A stretch of 64,000 nucleotides of DNA, taken from assembly GCF_040939455.1 (NCBI RefSeq), contig NC_134110.1, positions 98,485,001 to 98,549,000 of the forward strand, written 5' to 3'. Origin of the DNA: Microcebus murinus. Its lineage: Eukaryota > Chordata > Mammalia > Primates > Cheirogaleidae. Within the stretch, counting starts at the first letter, position 1. Every line of letters starts with the position of its first letter. The notes under the pieces are model-generated. The model worked only from the letters and a program-made list of their open reading frames with translations, ran no database searches and was not told where the DNA came from. This document shows positions 11,298 through 34,612 of the stretch, one piece after another. A program made the translations under genes and the position numbers.

Positions 11298-11625
11298 TCT
11301 TTTCTTTTTTTTATTGAGACAGAGTCTCACTTTGTTGTCCAGGCTAGAGTGAATGCCGTGACGTCAGCCTAGCTCACAGCAACCTCAAACACCTGGGCTC
11401 AAGCGATCCTGCTGCCTCAACCTCCCGAGTAGCTGGGACTACAGGCATGCGCCACCATGCCCAGCTAATTTTTTCTATATATATTAGTTGGCCAATTAAT
11501 TTCTTTCTATTTATAGTAGAGACGGGTCTTGCTCAGGCTGGTTTTGAACTCCTGACCTTGAGCAATCCGCCCGCCTCGGCCTCCCAGAGTGCGAGGATTA
11601 CAGGCGTGAGCCACCGCGCCTGGCC
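11298..11625 (-). mobile_element. Alu SINE, lemur type, antisense, upstream of MRPL15
   Basis: Begins with poly(T) and TTGAGACAGAGTCTCACTTT, contains the lemur linker in reverse complement (TTAGTTGGCCAATTAATTTC), and ends GAGCCACCGCGCCTGGCC. Imperfect duplicated flanks (AATGCACAGCGTTTTC before, AATGCAGTGTTTTC after) resemble a mutated TSD. It ends about 310 bases before the MRPL15 start codon. Confidence 0.92.
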
Positions 11626-11933
11626 AATGCAGTGTTTTCAGTATGAGCACTTGTTTGGCGAAAGAGAATGTTTCATGTTCAGGATACTAAAGGGGAGCGC
11701 CAAGAAGAAGCACAATCTCGGAAAACACAATCACATCCCCCAAAGATCCAAACCAAAACAGAGCGACAGGAGACCAGCACTCAAACCCCGACGCCGCTGG
11801 GAGAGTCCGAGGCTCCCTTGTGCGCGACTGCAGCGCGACAGGGGCGGGACCGTGGCCGTAAAGCAGCGTCGGGAGGCCACGTGACCTCTGCGTGTGCTCT
11901 GGCCGACCTTGGGCACTCTTGGCTCTGCGGGTG

Positions 11934-23618
<11,685 letters not shown>

Positions 23619-23760
23619 ATTCCCGTCCTAGAAAGCAGAGGTGTTAAAGAATGCCGGAAAAGGGACTGAAGGATTTCTGATTGCCTTTTCCTAATGTATA
23701 ATTCTTCAGATGTTGATGTTAATTTTCAATGTAATGTTATCTCTTTCATTTTCATTTAAA

Positions 23761-23766
23761 ATTAAA
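23761..23766 (+). terminator. MRPL15: MRPL15 poly(A) signal (ATTAAA)
   Basis: ATTAAA lies about 143 bases after the stop codon, a suitable distance for a short 3' UTR. A canonical AATAAA further down at 24237-24242 is an alternative. Which one is used cannot be decided from sequence. Confidence 0.65.
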
Positions 23767-25779
23767 ATAACACTTTAGGAAGCAAGGACTGCCCCAAGGA
23801 ACTGAGTCTGTGTGGGTTCTATCTCAAAGATACAAACTCTTCTGATGGTCTGTTGAAGAAAAATTATAACTATTTAAAAATATCTCTAGTCTATTATTCT
23901 GTAATATAATCTAGTATATTATATATAATATAATCTAGACTATAATGTAGTCTCTAGTCATAATCTTTTCCCCTGGGCCTTGTTTTCTTACTGCAAATCA
24001 GAATGAGCGTATGCGTGGTATGGGGTTGATTTGGAGGCCTGCTCTGCTAAGAATAGAGCAGATGCTAATGATTGGGGCCCCTCTTAATCAGCATCCTCAG
24101 GGAAGCTCTGCTACCCAGTGTCAAGATGGTAAGCCCTCAACTCCCGGAGAAGAAGATCAGGCATATAAGCTTAAAGTTGAAGGCTAGTGAATAGCTTCTT
24201 AGTATTATATTTGCTAGCAACATTGAAGATGAGAGAAATAAAAATCGCAAGTTAATTCGTTTTCTCAACTCTGGTAAAGGTAGGCAGTAATGATCAAGCC
24301 ATTAACATTTTTTCTTGAAAGGTAAGTGTTCTAATTCTAATTGATACAGTTTTTATCTCAGACATTGGAGATCTTTGTCTTTCAGTCATTTTAAATAATT
24401 TTGAAAAAATTGTTCAATGATTATATAAGCAATAAGAACAATTGGTAATATGAAGATTGAACCCAGTTAATGTAAAAGATTCAGCAGTTAGTAAGGTTAT
24501 TTGGCTTTTGAAAGACATTTTATATCCAAATCATTTGAAAGCTTAATTTACCTTGAGTGATTAAAAGATTGGTCATGAATAATTCATAGTAATTTTTCTA
24601 CAGTAGAAATGAAATGATTCCTATTTGTTTTTTAAAATAAAAAAATTTAAAAACCTAAACAGTGCAGTATTTGTGTCTTAACTTTTATCTGCCACATATA
24701 TTGCTGACCTGAGATTCAGTTTATAAAGTAATATAGTTTGACTTACTAGTAAACTATTCCTTAAGAGGTAGAAGTTATAAAGAATCATGACTGGGCTTAT
24801 ATTCCCCTACCCCATGAGTGACTGCTTACCCAATGACAGGGCTTATATTCTTTGATAACATATGAAATCTTATGAATGTCAGAGGATAGGCAAAGATTTT
24901 AAAACATGTGTTTATTTTTCAGAGACCTCCAGGTGACAGTGGGTGTGTCAGGATTAGTTTTGGCTCAATTGATAGGTGCTTGAATGAGATAAGATTTATT
25001 TTTCTCTCACAAATGAAGCACTGAGATCAGTTTAGGGCTGGTTGCTGGCTCTACTCCAAAAGCCTCAGAGCTCTGGGCTTCACCCTGTTTACTTCTCCCA
25101 TCCCTAGAGTAAGATGCTCATTTTCATGTTTCAAATAGATGTCACCTAGAAGCAAGCCAATTTTTCCTAAGGAAAGTTCCTAGAAGTTGTCATGCAAAAC
25201 TTAGGTTTACATCCCATAGGCCAGAACTTCTGCAGGGGCCCTGAAATCTTTGGCAGCTTATCTTCTGAGCTGAACAATTGTATCACCATGACTGAATGAG
25301 AGTGGATATATTGGACAATCAGCAAGGGAACTGATACTTACTTTGGTATTGAAACCTCAACTTTAAGGTTAATTGACTTACATCAGAAAAACACAGGAAA
25401 AGTACAGAATTCTGTGATTCTATATCTAACATCTGGAATGTTGGTTTCAGTGAGTTATTATAATAGTCAATAAGTTGGTTAATTTATCAATCTTGGCATA
25501 ACAATGTGTTTGAAGAACAAAGCACCAGGACTATCTGAGAAGAGGCATTTACTATTTTCTGTACCTGCTTTTTATGAACATTTAACAATAAAGCCATCTT
25601 ATGCTTCCTAGGGTTTTATATGTCTTAAAAGTTATATTTGAATTTAATATTAATATATGGAGAGAGAGAGATGATAGGATGTAAGAAGGTTACAAACTAA
25701 AGTGCCCAGGTAAAGGCACAAAGAATGTCTATTAACTGTTACAATGAGTCAGGAGTAGAATCCATTTTCTTTGTTTTTT
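23767..25779. other. MRPL15 downstream flank, mostly unassigned
   Basis: No gene recognised. An A/T palindrome-rich tract lies at 23885-23960. The block 24930-25240 (with TTATTTTTCTCTCACAAATG and CATCCCATAGGCCAGAAC) resembles a degraded DNA-transposon type interspersed repeat, but I cannot name it with confidence. Confidence 0.45.
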
Positions 25780-25970
25780 AATTCAAAATATTAAGGAGGT
25801 ACAAATGTTTTTGTTACATGAATACCTTTTATAATGCTTAAGTTGGGACTTTTAGTGTGCCCATCACCCAAATGGTGTTCATTGCACCCGGTAGGTAGGT
25901 TTTTACCCCTCTTAACCTCCCCTTCTCCTCCCTTAGGATCTATTTTCTTCATATTAAATGACTGCTGGGA
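25780..25970 (-). mobile_element. L1 3' end fragment, old, antisense
   Basis: The sequence GAGGTACAAATGTTTTTGTT, CATCACCCAAATGGTGTTCA and the CCCTCTTAACC/CTCCTCCC pyrimidine-rich end match the antisense 3' UTR of old primate L1 families. Only the 3' end is present. Confidence 0.75.
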
Positions 25971-26169
25971 AGTGACCCAAAAAACCTTTTGATTATTATA
26001 AAAGCAGTTCATGCTTGTTTTGAAAATTATGTAATATTGAACATTAAAAGTTTAAAGCCAAAGGACATATTCTTTTGTTGCCTGTCCCTGACCTTCATCC
26101 CAAAGATAACTAAACCACTGTTAGTTTTTTTATTAATCAAAAAGAGATAGACTATATATACTGTTTTGA

Positions 26170-26525
<356 letters not shown>

Positions 26526-26537
26526 ATATCTAATGTA

Positions 26538-28015
26538 ATTTAAAGACACTTTCTTTATGTTTTCTATTAGGATATTTAAACTATGCTCCCTTATTCTTAA
26601 GCCATTTAAAATGGATTCCATTAGACAAGTCACTTCATCTTTCTTAAAGTATGAAACACAGTGACAATCTTTGTAAAATACAAAGACTGTGTAAAATGAT
26701 CTCTAAAGTCTCTTTCAGTTATAATACATTGATAATAAAGATGTTATCCTCTTAGGCTGAGGAAATTGTCTTTGACTTCAACTTATTTGTATAGAAATGA
26801 ACTTCCTTAAATTTAAACACATCCTGTTCTGTATCCGGGTGTAAAGTATGGAAATAAACCCAAGAGGTACCTTTTTTTTTTGGATCAGAGTGTGCTGGTA
26901 TCATGCTAAGCCAGTTATTGCCTTGCCTTATTTGTGGGCTGCAGGAGGTTTTCCTTTTGTGATTCAGTTCACAATCGTACTTGCGGAGGGGCTGGTACTA
27001 CCTCAACAGGAAAAGTTCTTAATGGGAAATGAGGGAGGAAGTTAGTCACTTTGAAGGTAGGCTGCACAAGCAACAGCCTTCCACACTCTGAATGTGCTTT
27101 TGGGGGCCGTTGGGTCCCCCCCACTTCCTCCGAGTAGAATGACTACTTACTTGTACCTGCTTGTACAACAGGTACAACGGTTATGGAAGGAAAAAGAGAC
27201 AGTAGCACACAAGACTGACTGAATTATGGTTGTCTTAGTGGCCTACAGGTGAAAGGAAATTGGGATAGAATGATAAAGGGAAGAATGAAAACAGGAAACA
27301 GGTGTCTCGTGACATATAATGCTCGGATACTACTTACTCAGTGGGCATGGGGTTAGTCACAAACAGCTGTATCCTGGTCTTAATATTATAATCGTGCTGA
27401 AAATTCTAAGCCAAAACAGGCACGTTCCACAAAATCCATCCATTCTGTTTAATAAAGATAATCTTGAATTGCTGTGTAGTAGAGAGACTCAAGTTCATTT
27501 TAACTATGCAACAACACGGGGCTCTAAGGTGCTGGTGTACAGGTGCCCTTGTGCCATTTACAAGGATAATGGGGAGAGAGTACACTGGCAGATGGTAGCT
27601 TTATCTTATCCTAGAGTTCACATTACTTGAAAATTTAAGTATAAAAGTAAGAATGCCTTGGTGTAAATCTTAGACCTTTCCTGGTATGTGGCTTTAGCTG
27701 TTTTTAGTATATATGGCTTGTTTGTATCAAAGACCATTGAGTTAATATGCATTTTAAAACATTTTTTAACTCCTTTGAGAAATAATTTCTGTGGATTTCC
27801 TGTCTATTGAGTTCCTGGGTTTTCTCTTTTTAAATGTAATGTTATTCTCTTTTAGGAAAATGGAGTGACTCAATAATAGGAAAATGTCAGATAACAGCAG
27901 TGTGACCCAATTTAGTTTGTGTCAGAGAATAAAGTGTGCTCTCTGATGTTAGTACAAACCCCAGAGTGGAAATGGGTCGATGCTTTGATAGACAGCATGG
28001 TAGAAGTAGCACAGG
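26538..28015. other. Intergenic DNA, nothing recognised
   Basis: No repeat family or exon structure recognised. The 103-codon open frame at 27319-27630 has no recognisable family features. Confidence 0.4.
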
Positions 28016-28185
28016 TTTCCATGTCACTATACCTGGATGTGAATTCAGACTCTGACAACAGCTGTATGGCCTTGGGCTCGTCGTTTAATTGCCATGCACT
28101 CATTGTCTCATGTGTGGAATGGAGATGATAAAACTCACTTTGTTCTGCTTTTAGGGGGCTCAGTGAGGTTATGTGTGGGAGGATC
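28016..28185 (+). mobile_element. MIR SINE remnant
   Basis: MIR text: GTGAATTCAGACTCTGACAA, TGTATGGCCTTGGGCTCGTC, then AATGGAGATGATAAAACTCA. Diverged. Confidence 0.75.
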
Positions 28186-28249
28186 AACCTCTGAGAGGCA
28201 CCAGGCTCAAAGAGCCAATTTGCAGAGCACCCTGTAGCAGTTTATTGGG

Positions 28250-28445
28250 CTCAATGCAAGTACTAGGTGTGTGACCGTGGCACCTTATTTAACCACTCTG
28301 TGCCTCAGTTTCACTACCTGAAAAATAAGAAATAATTGATCCTAATGCATGTGGTTATCATGAAGAGTGGAAAGAAGTCAATATTTGTAAAGCGCTTACC
28401 AAAATGCCTGTCACATAACAAGTGCCCCTGTAAGTGTTCTTGAAT
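28250..28445 (+). mobile_element. Second MIR SINE remnant
   Basis: Recognised from CTCTGTGCCTCAGTTTCACT, GTGGTTATCATGAAGAGTGG, TGTAAAGCGCTTACCAAAAT and GCCTGTCACATAACAAGTGC. It follows the previous MIR in the same orientation. Confidence 0.8.
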
Positions 28446-28460
28446 CAAGCATCTTTTTAT

Positions 28461-28690
28461 AGTTGCAGTCCCTAACCTTTTTGGCACCAGCAGCCGGTTT
28501 CATGGAAGACAATTTTTCCATGGACTGGGGCTGGGGGGGCTGGGGTGTCACGGTGGGTTGGCGTGTGGTGCAGAGCTCAGGCAGTGATGTGAATCCTGTT
28601 TCCTAACAGGACACGGACTGGTAATGCCATGGCCTGAGAGTTGGGTAATGCCATGGCAGTAATAGTCCCTCTTATGTGGTATCCATTCTA
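28461..28690 (+). mobile_element. Probable hAT-type DNA transposon remnant
   Basis: CAGTCCCTAACCTTTTTGGC with ACCAGCAGCCGGTTTCATGG and AGACAATTTTTCCATGGACT matches a common mammalian repeat beginning CAGTGGTTCCCAACC, which I place with hAT-like elements. The family name is uncertain. It contains a G-rich run at 28525-28560. Confidence 0.5.
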
Positions 28691-28919
28691 TAAAAACACG
28701 ACTGCCTTTCTCTTTGAGATTTTTGTATAGTCTATGGTCAGCCTTTTATGGACTGTGCTAGCATCTCATTAACGAAGAGAAATGCATGCTAAACTTTATT
28801 ATTTTTACCAGGACCAACTGAGAAAGTACATTTTATCTGATTCTAAAAGTCCTATATATTGAAGAAAATCTGGAGACTACAAAAAAGGAAAAAAGAATCA
28901 CTTAAGATTTTGGCTAGGT

Positions 28920-29437
28920 CCTGTATTAAGCTTAAACCCGTTATCCAAAGTGAGGTGACACAAGATCAAGAAAACAGGCTCCACATCTACTCGCCATCAA
29001 ATTGGTACTGACTGATTAAAACTATGATGCCCAAATGGGGATAGTGCCCACTAGGGTTTGGGGGAGGGGGAGATACACATCTTAGGGTTGTGGTGAGCAT
29101 AGTGGGGAGGGGAGAGGGAATACATCTAAACCTTCCAAGGGAAAGGCTAAGATATACAATGTAACCCAAAGGTCAAAAAAAGGGGAAAAACAAACAAACT
29201 TTTATTGGGTGGTGGGCAAATGGGAGGGGGAAGGAGGGGAAGAATTTACACTTACAAAATAGGGCGATGAGCACCACCTGAGAGGAGGACATGCTAATGT
29301 TTTGGTAAGGCGTGGGTGGGGGTGGGGGTCGTGGGTGGGGGTGGGTGTGGGCTTGGGGAGGAATGGCAGGGGCAATATATGTAACCCTAACAATATTTGT
29401 ACCCCCATAATATGAAAAAATAAAAAATTAAATAAAA
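28920..29437 (+). mobile_element. Severely 5'-truncated L1 (3' UTR only)
   Basis: A perfect 16 bp TSD, AAGATTTTGGCTAGGT, at 28904-28919 and 29438-29453 bounds an insert of 518 bases. It ends TTTGTACCCCCATAATATGA plus an A/T-rich tail, the lemur L1 3' end seen at 10310. It contains two G-rich polypurine blocks (29050-29120 and 29310-29365) and no ORF2 text. It appears to belong to a different 3' UTR subfamily from the 4427 copy. Confidence 0.9.
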
Positions 29438-29635
29438 AAGATTTTGGCTAGGTAATCCTCTGGTCTGTGTTTTTCTCTCTATATATTAATAGATATACTT
29501 GATTGTTTTCATTTTCACCAGTTAAGATTCTCATGTCTCTCTTTTAGGATAGATTTATAAGTATCAAAGTAGTTTAGGTTTCTTATTTATGGATATATAT
29601 AATTTAAGTATTTATTGTTTAAAAAATATTTACAT

Positions 29636-29970
29636 GGCCGGGCGTGGTGGCTCACGCCTGTAATCCTAGCACTTTGGGAGGCCGAGGCGGGTGGATTGCT
29701 CAAGGTCAGGAGTTCGAAACCAGCCTGAGCGAGACCCCGTCTCTACCAAAAATAGAAATAAATTAATTGACCAACTAAAAATATATATACAAAAAAATTA
29801 GCTGGGCATGGTGGTGCATGCCTGTAGTCCCAGCTACTCGGGAGGCTGAGGCAGGAGGATCGCTGAGCCCCGGAGATTGAGGTTGCTGTGAGCCAGGCTG
29901 ACGCCACGGCACTCACTCTAGCCTGGGCAACAAAGTGAGACTCTGTCTCAAAAAAAAAAAAAAAAAAAAA
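29636..29970 (+). mobile_element. Alu SINE, young lemur type, sense
   Basis: GGCCGGGCGTGGTGGCTCAC to GAGACTCTGTCTC plus about 21 A. The TSD A-rich TATTTACATGG lies at 29627-29637 and 29971-29981 (longer with the preceding A run). Low divergence. Confidence 0.95.
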
Positions 29971-29981
29971 TATTTACATGG

Positions 29982-30794
29982 AAACATCAGGTCTAGAACT
30001 CACTAATATGAATAGAAAAACTTCATTTTTTCCTTTTAAAATAAACTTTCAATTTTCATTTTCAATAATAGATGTGATTATTTTTAAAAAGCATTATCAT
30101 AAAACTTAGACTAGTAACATTAAAGTTTTATTTATAACGTAAAAGAAACCAAAAGGTGAAACCTAATATTTCCTAATTTCTTCTCACCATACAAAGATTA
30201 TTCTTATAATTAATTCACAGTGAACTTAAATCCAGAGCCAGAAATTGCCATAACTGCTCTTTGAAATAAACATGTTTTTTATTTTGTATCTGGGGAAGCT
30301 GAAGTACATTTTCTGGTGGTGACTGGTGTAGAGGAGCATATACATGGAAGGTCAAACAGTTTAAGTTGTGCCCTTCAGCAGGGTAACATATAGTGTAAGA
30401 TGTCGTCTACCTGAGGCTAAGCCTTCAGTATGCATTAGTGGAAGAACCTGGCAGCGTAAAAGTAGTCCTGATCTTCTAAGTCCAAATTCAGAGTAAAATC
30501 CCTTTACAAGAAAGGAATTCTTAACTTCCGAATTGAGGAAGCTAGCAGTAAGGAACTATTTGTGTTGTAGCATTGTCTCCAGATCTCTCCTTGCATACCC
30601 TAACAGCTTTAGACGTTCAGTCTGCCTTTCTCCTCTGCAGCCTCCCTGCCCTGCAGTATTTGGCTCCCTGTCCACAGGAGCCCCTTTTTTATAAAGACAA
30701 TTTTCTCCCCCTTTTCAAAGAGTCTCTGCTTCTCTGGCCTGGCTAAGGCCCATGTCTCTCCAGTAAACACTGATAGCCTCTTTATCTAAATAGA
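29982..30794. other. Intergenic DNA, nothing recognised
   Basis: Unique-looking sequence; no gene or repeat recognised. Confidence 0.4.
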
Positions 30795-32598
30795 TGAGTT
30801 TATTGAAATATGACTTGACATCTAGTAAAGGTGTTTTGGTGTACAACTGAGTTACAACAAATTTATACAGTCATGTAACAACCACCTCAATAAAGGCACT
30901 GAATATTTCTGTCACGTCAGAAGTTGCCTATGGTCTCTTTGTAGCCAATCCCTTCCCCCAAGTCTCAGGACCTGGAAAGCACTCTTCTGGTTTCTGTTCC
31001 TGTAGTTTTGCCTTTTCCAGAATTTCCTATAGATTGAACCATATGGTTTATAGCATACTGAGAGTATGACTTCCTTCACTTAGCATAATGCTTCTGAGAT
31101 ACACATGCATGTGGTTGCCTCTGCAGGTAGTTCATTCCTTTCTACTGAGTTATTTTCCATCTGATGAATGCACCAGTTTGTTCATCTGTTAATATTTACA
31201 TTCAGGTTGTTTCCAGTCTTTAGTGATTATTAATAAAGTCACTATAATTATAAATAATTTTGGATTTATTCATGTTATGTGTATGAATGCATTCCTTTTT
31301 ATTGTTGAGTATGTGTTCCATTAATCAATATTTGTTTCTTTATTCACCTGTTGATAGACATTTGCATTATTTATAATTTTTGTCTATCACAGGGAAAGCT
31401 GCTATGATTATTTGTGTACAAGTCTTTGTATGGACATATGCTTTCCTTTTTTGTGGATAAATGCTTAGGAATAGAATGTCTGGATCATACACAAAACTGT
31501 TTTCTAAAGTGCTTGTGCCATTTTACATTTCCACCAACAACATATGAGAGATCCAGTTCCTTCACATTCTTATCAGATGGTGGGCCATCTTTTTCAATTT
31601 CAGCTATTACAATAGGTGTGCAAAGTTATCTGATTGTAGTTTTAATTTGCATGTCCCTAATGACTAATGATATTAATATCTTTTCATATGTTTATCTGCC
31701 ATTCGTATAGCTGCTTTTTAAATTGTCATTTCATTTGAAACAATATGTAGCCTCTTGAGTGTAGTATCTCTTCCTATTTTTGCTTATTTTAAAATTGGAT
31801 TGTTCTGTTGTTATTGACTTTTGAGTGTTTCCTAAATATGTACTACATACTAATCCTTTATTAGATATGTATTTTACACATTTTCTGATGTTTGTCTTTT
31901 AATTTTCTTAACACTGCCTTTTGAAGAAGAGCTTTTAATTTTGATATAGTATAATTCATTGATTATTTTTATTTATGGATGGTGCTTTGTGTATTGTATC
32001 TGAAATATCTTTGCCTGGCCCAAAGCCACAAATATTTTCTCCTATTTTTCTCCCAGAATTTTTCTTAGTTTTAGGTTTTACATTGAAGTCTGTGAGGCTT
32101 TTAAAGTTAATTTTAGTTTAGGATGTGAGAGGTATGGATCAAAGTTCTTTAATTATTTTTTTGCATATAGATGTGCAATTGTTCTAGCTTCATTTCCCTC
32201 TGCAACTTTGGCAAACATCAGTTGGTCAGATTTGTGTGAATCTATCTCTGGACTCTTCTGTTCTATTGACCTATGTGTATCCTTTTGTCAATATTACACT
32301 GTTTTGATTACTAGAGATTTGTAGTAAGTCTTTAAATCAGGTAGTTTGAGTCCTTTAATTTTGATCCTTCAAAATTGTTTTGGATATTCTAGTTCCTTTT
32401 GTTTTCTTCATAAATTTTAGAGTCAGCTTGCCAATTTCTATTAAAAATAACCTGCTGGAATTTTGATTGGGTTTGTGTTGAATTCTATAGATAAGTTTGG
32501 AGAGAACTGACAGCTTCACACTATTGAGTCTTCCAACCATTTACATAGCATATCTTGTCTTTTAATCAGGTCTTCTTAATCTCTTGCATCAATCTTTT

Positions 32599-32934
32599 TT
32601 TTTTTTTTTTTTGAGACAGAGTCTCACTTTGTTGCCCAGGCTAGAGTGAGTGCCATGGCGTCAGGCTAGCTCACAGCAACCTCAAACTCCTGGGCTCAAG
32701 CAATCCTCCTGCCTCAGCCTCCCGAGTAGCTGGGACTGCAGGCATGCGCCACCATGCCTGGCTAATTTTTCGTATATGTATCTTTTTAGTTGGTCAATTA
32801 ATTTCTTTCTATTTTTAGTAGAGACAGGCTCTCACTCTTGCTCAGGCTGGTTTTGAACTCCAGACCTCGAGCAATCCGCCCACCTCGGCCTCCCAGAGTG
32901 CTAGGATTACAGGCGTGAGCCACCATGCCTGGCC
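32599..32934 (-). mobile_element. Alu SINE, lemur type, inserted in L1
   Basis: A T17 run then GAGACAGAGTCTCACTTTG, to GAGCCACCATGCCTGGCC. The flanks CATCAATCTTTT (32587-32598) and CATCATTCTTTT (32935-32946) form a one-mismatch TSD. Confidence 0.93.
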
Positions 32935-34004
32935 CATCATTCTTTTGTGTTTTTCAGTATATAGATCTTGGACATATTTTGTTAGATTTGTATTTAAGTA
33001 TATAATTTTTTGGTGGTAACATAAATGGTATCACTTTTTAATTTTAATTAACTGCCCATTGCTAAAGTGTATTAATAAAATCAATTTTATAAAATATTGA
33101 CCTCTTATCCTGCAACCATTAAATTCAATTATTAGTCCTAATAACTGTTTTGTAGATTTTGTTAGTATTTTCTATGTAGATAATCATTTTATCTGCAAAT
33201 AGTGACTTTATTTCTTTTCCAATTTGTGTGCCTTTCATTTCTTTTCTTGTCTTATTACACTAGCTAGCACCTCCAGTATGATGATGAATAGAAATAGTGA
33301 GAGCACACATTCTTGCCTTGTTCCAGATCTTAGGGGAAAGCATTCTGCACTGGTAAATGTGATGTTAGCTATAGATTTCTTGTATATACCTTTTGTCAAT
33401 TTGGGAAAGTTCTTTTTATTCCCCAATTTGCAGTGAGTTTTTGTCATGAATGGTGGTTGAATTTTGTCAAATGTTTTTTCTATATTTATTGAAACAATTA
33501 CATGTTTTTTTCCCATTAGTTTCTTGATATGATGAAGTACATTGATTTTCTAATGTTGAACTAACTTGCATTCCCAAGATTTGCTAATATGTTGTTAAAA
33601 AAAGTTTTATTTTTCCTTTATCTATGTCCATGTGGGATATCAGTTTGTAATATTTTTTTCTTATAATATTTTTTCCTGGTTTTGGTATCAGAGTGATCTC
33701 ATACAATCAATTGGGAAAAATTCCCTCATCTTTTATCATCTGGAAGACTTTGTGTAAAATTGATATTATAAAATATTGTGTAGAATTTCCCAGTGAAGCC
33801 ATCTGGGTCTTTAGTTATCTTTGTGATAAGGATTTTAAACTACAAATTCAATTTTTTTAATAGATATGGGACTATTCAGATTATTTATTTCTTCTTAAAG
33901 AGTTTTGGTAACTTGTGTCTTTCAAGGAATTTGTTTATTCACATATATTGTTGAATTTATGGGTATAAAGTTAATAATATTCCTTTATTATTCTTTTTAG
34001 TTCT

Positions 34005-34360
34005 TCTTCTTCTTCTTCTTCTTTTTTTTTTTTTTTTTTTTTTTTTGAGACAGAGTCTCACTCTATTGCCTGGGCTAGAGTGTCGTGGCGTCAGCCTAGC
34101 TCACAGCAACCTCAAACTCCTGGGCTCAAGCAATCCTTCTGTCTCAGCTTCCCAAGTAGCTGGGACTACAGGCCTGCACCACCATGCCTGGCTAATCTTT
34201 TGTATATATTTTTAGTTGTCCAATTAATTTCTTTCTATTTTTAGTAGAGACGGGGTCTTGCTCTTGCTCAGGCTGGTTTCGAACTCCTGACCTTGAGTGA
34301 TCCGCCTGCCTTGGCCTTCCAGAGTGCTAGGATTACAGGCATGAGCTACCGCGCCTGGTC
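34005..34360 (-). mobile_element. Alu SINE, lemur type, inserted in L1, with TTC repeat in tail
   Basis: The perfect TSD TCTTTTTAGTTCT lies at 33992-34004 and 34361-34373. The antisense tail begins with a (TTC)n microsatellite at about 34005-34022 followed by T25, so the A tail has grown a GAA repeat. Confidence 0.94.
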
Positions 34361-34612
34361 TCTTTTTAGTTCTGAAAGATCTATAGAGCTGTCTTTCTCT
34401 AATTCCTGATAGTAATTTCCATCTTACCTTTTGCTTCCTTTTAAAAAAATCAAACTAGTTAAAAGTTTATCAGTTTTATTGATTATCTCAAAGAACCAGT
34501 TTTTCATTTCATTGATTTTTCTGTTTTCAATCTCCTTGATTTATGTTCTTATTTCCTTTTTCTGCTTATGTTGTGTTCAGTTTGCTCTCTTTTATTCTGC
34601 AATATTTTTATT

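Larger units (their letters stand above)
30795..34612 (-). mobile_element. Old mammalian L1 (L1M-like), antisense, split by two Alus
   Basis: Read antisense, this begins in ORF2 and ends at the 3' UTR near 30795. RT text is visible at 33235-33516 on the minus strand (KTFDKIQPPFMTKTHCKLG; FPLRSGTRQE), with the 3'-end text at 30800-31400 and ORF2 C-terminal parts at 32300-32540. Alus interrupt it at 32599-32934 and 34005-34360. Many stops and indels make it a fossil. ORF1 is not attached. Confidence 0.85.

Noticed and set aside
11892..11933. In-frame GTG-started extension upstream of the MRPL15 ATG
   Set aside because: The ATG at 11934 has a good context and gives the usual 296-residue length; the extension has no family resemblance.
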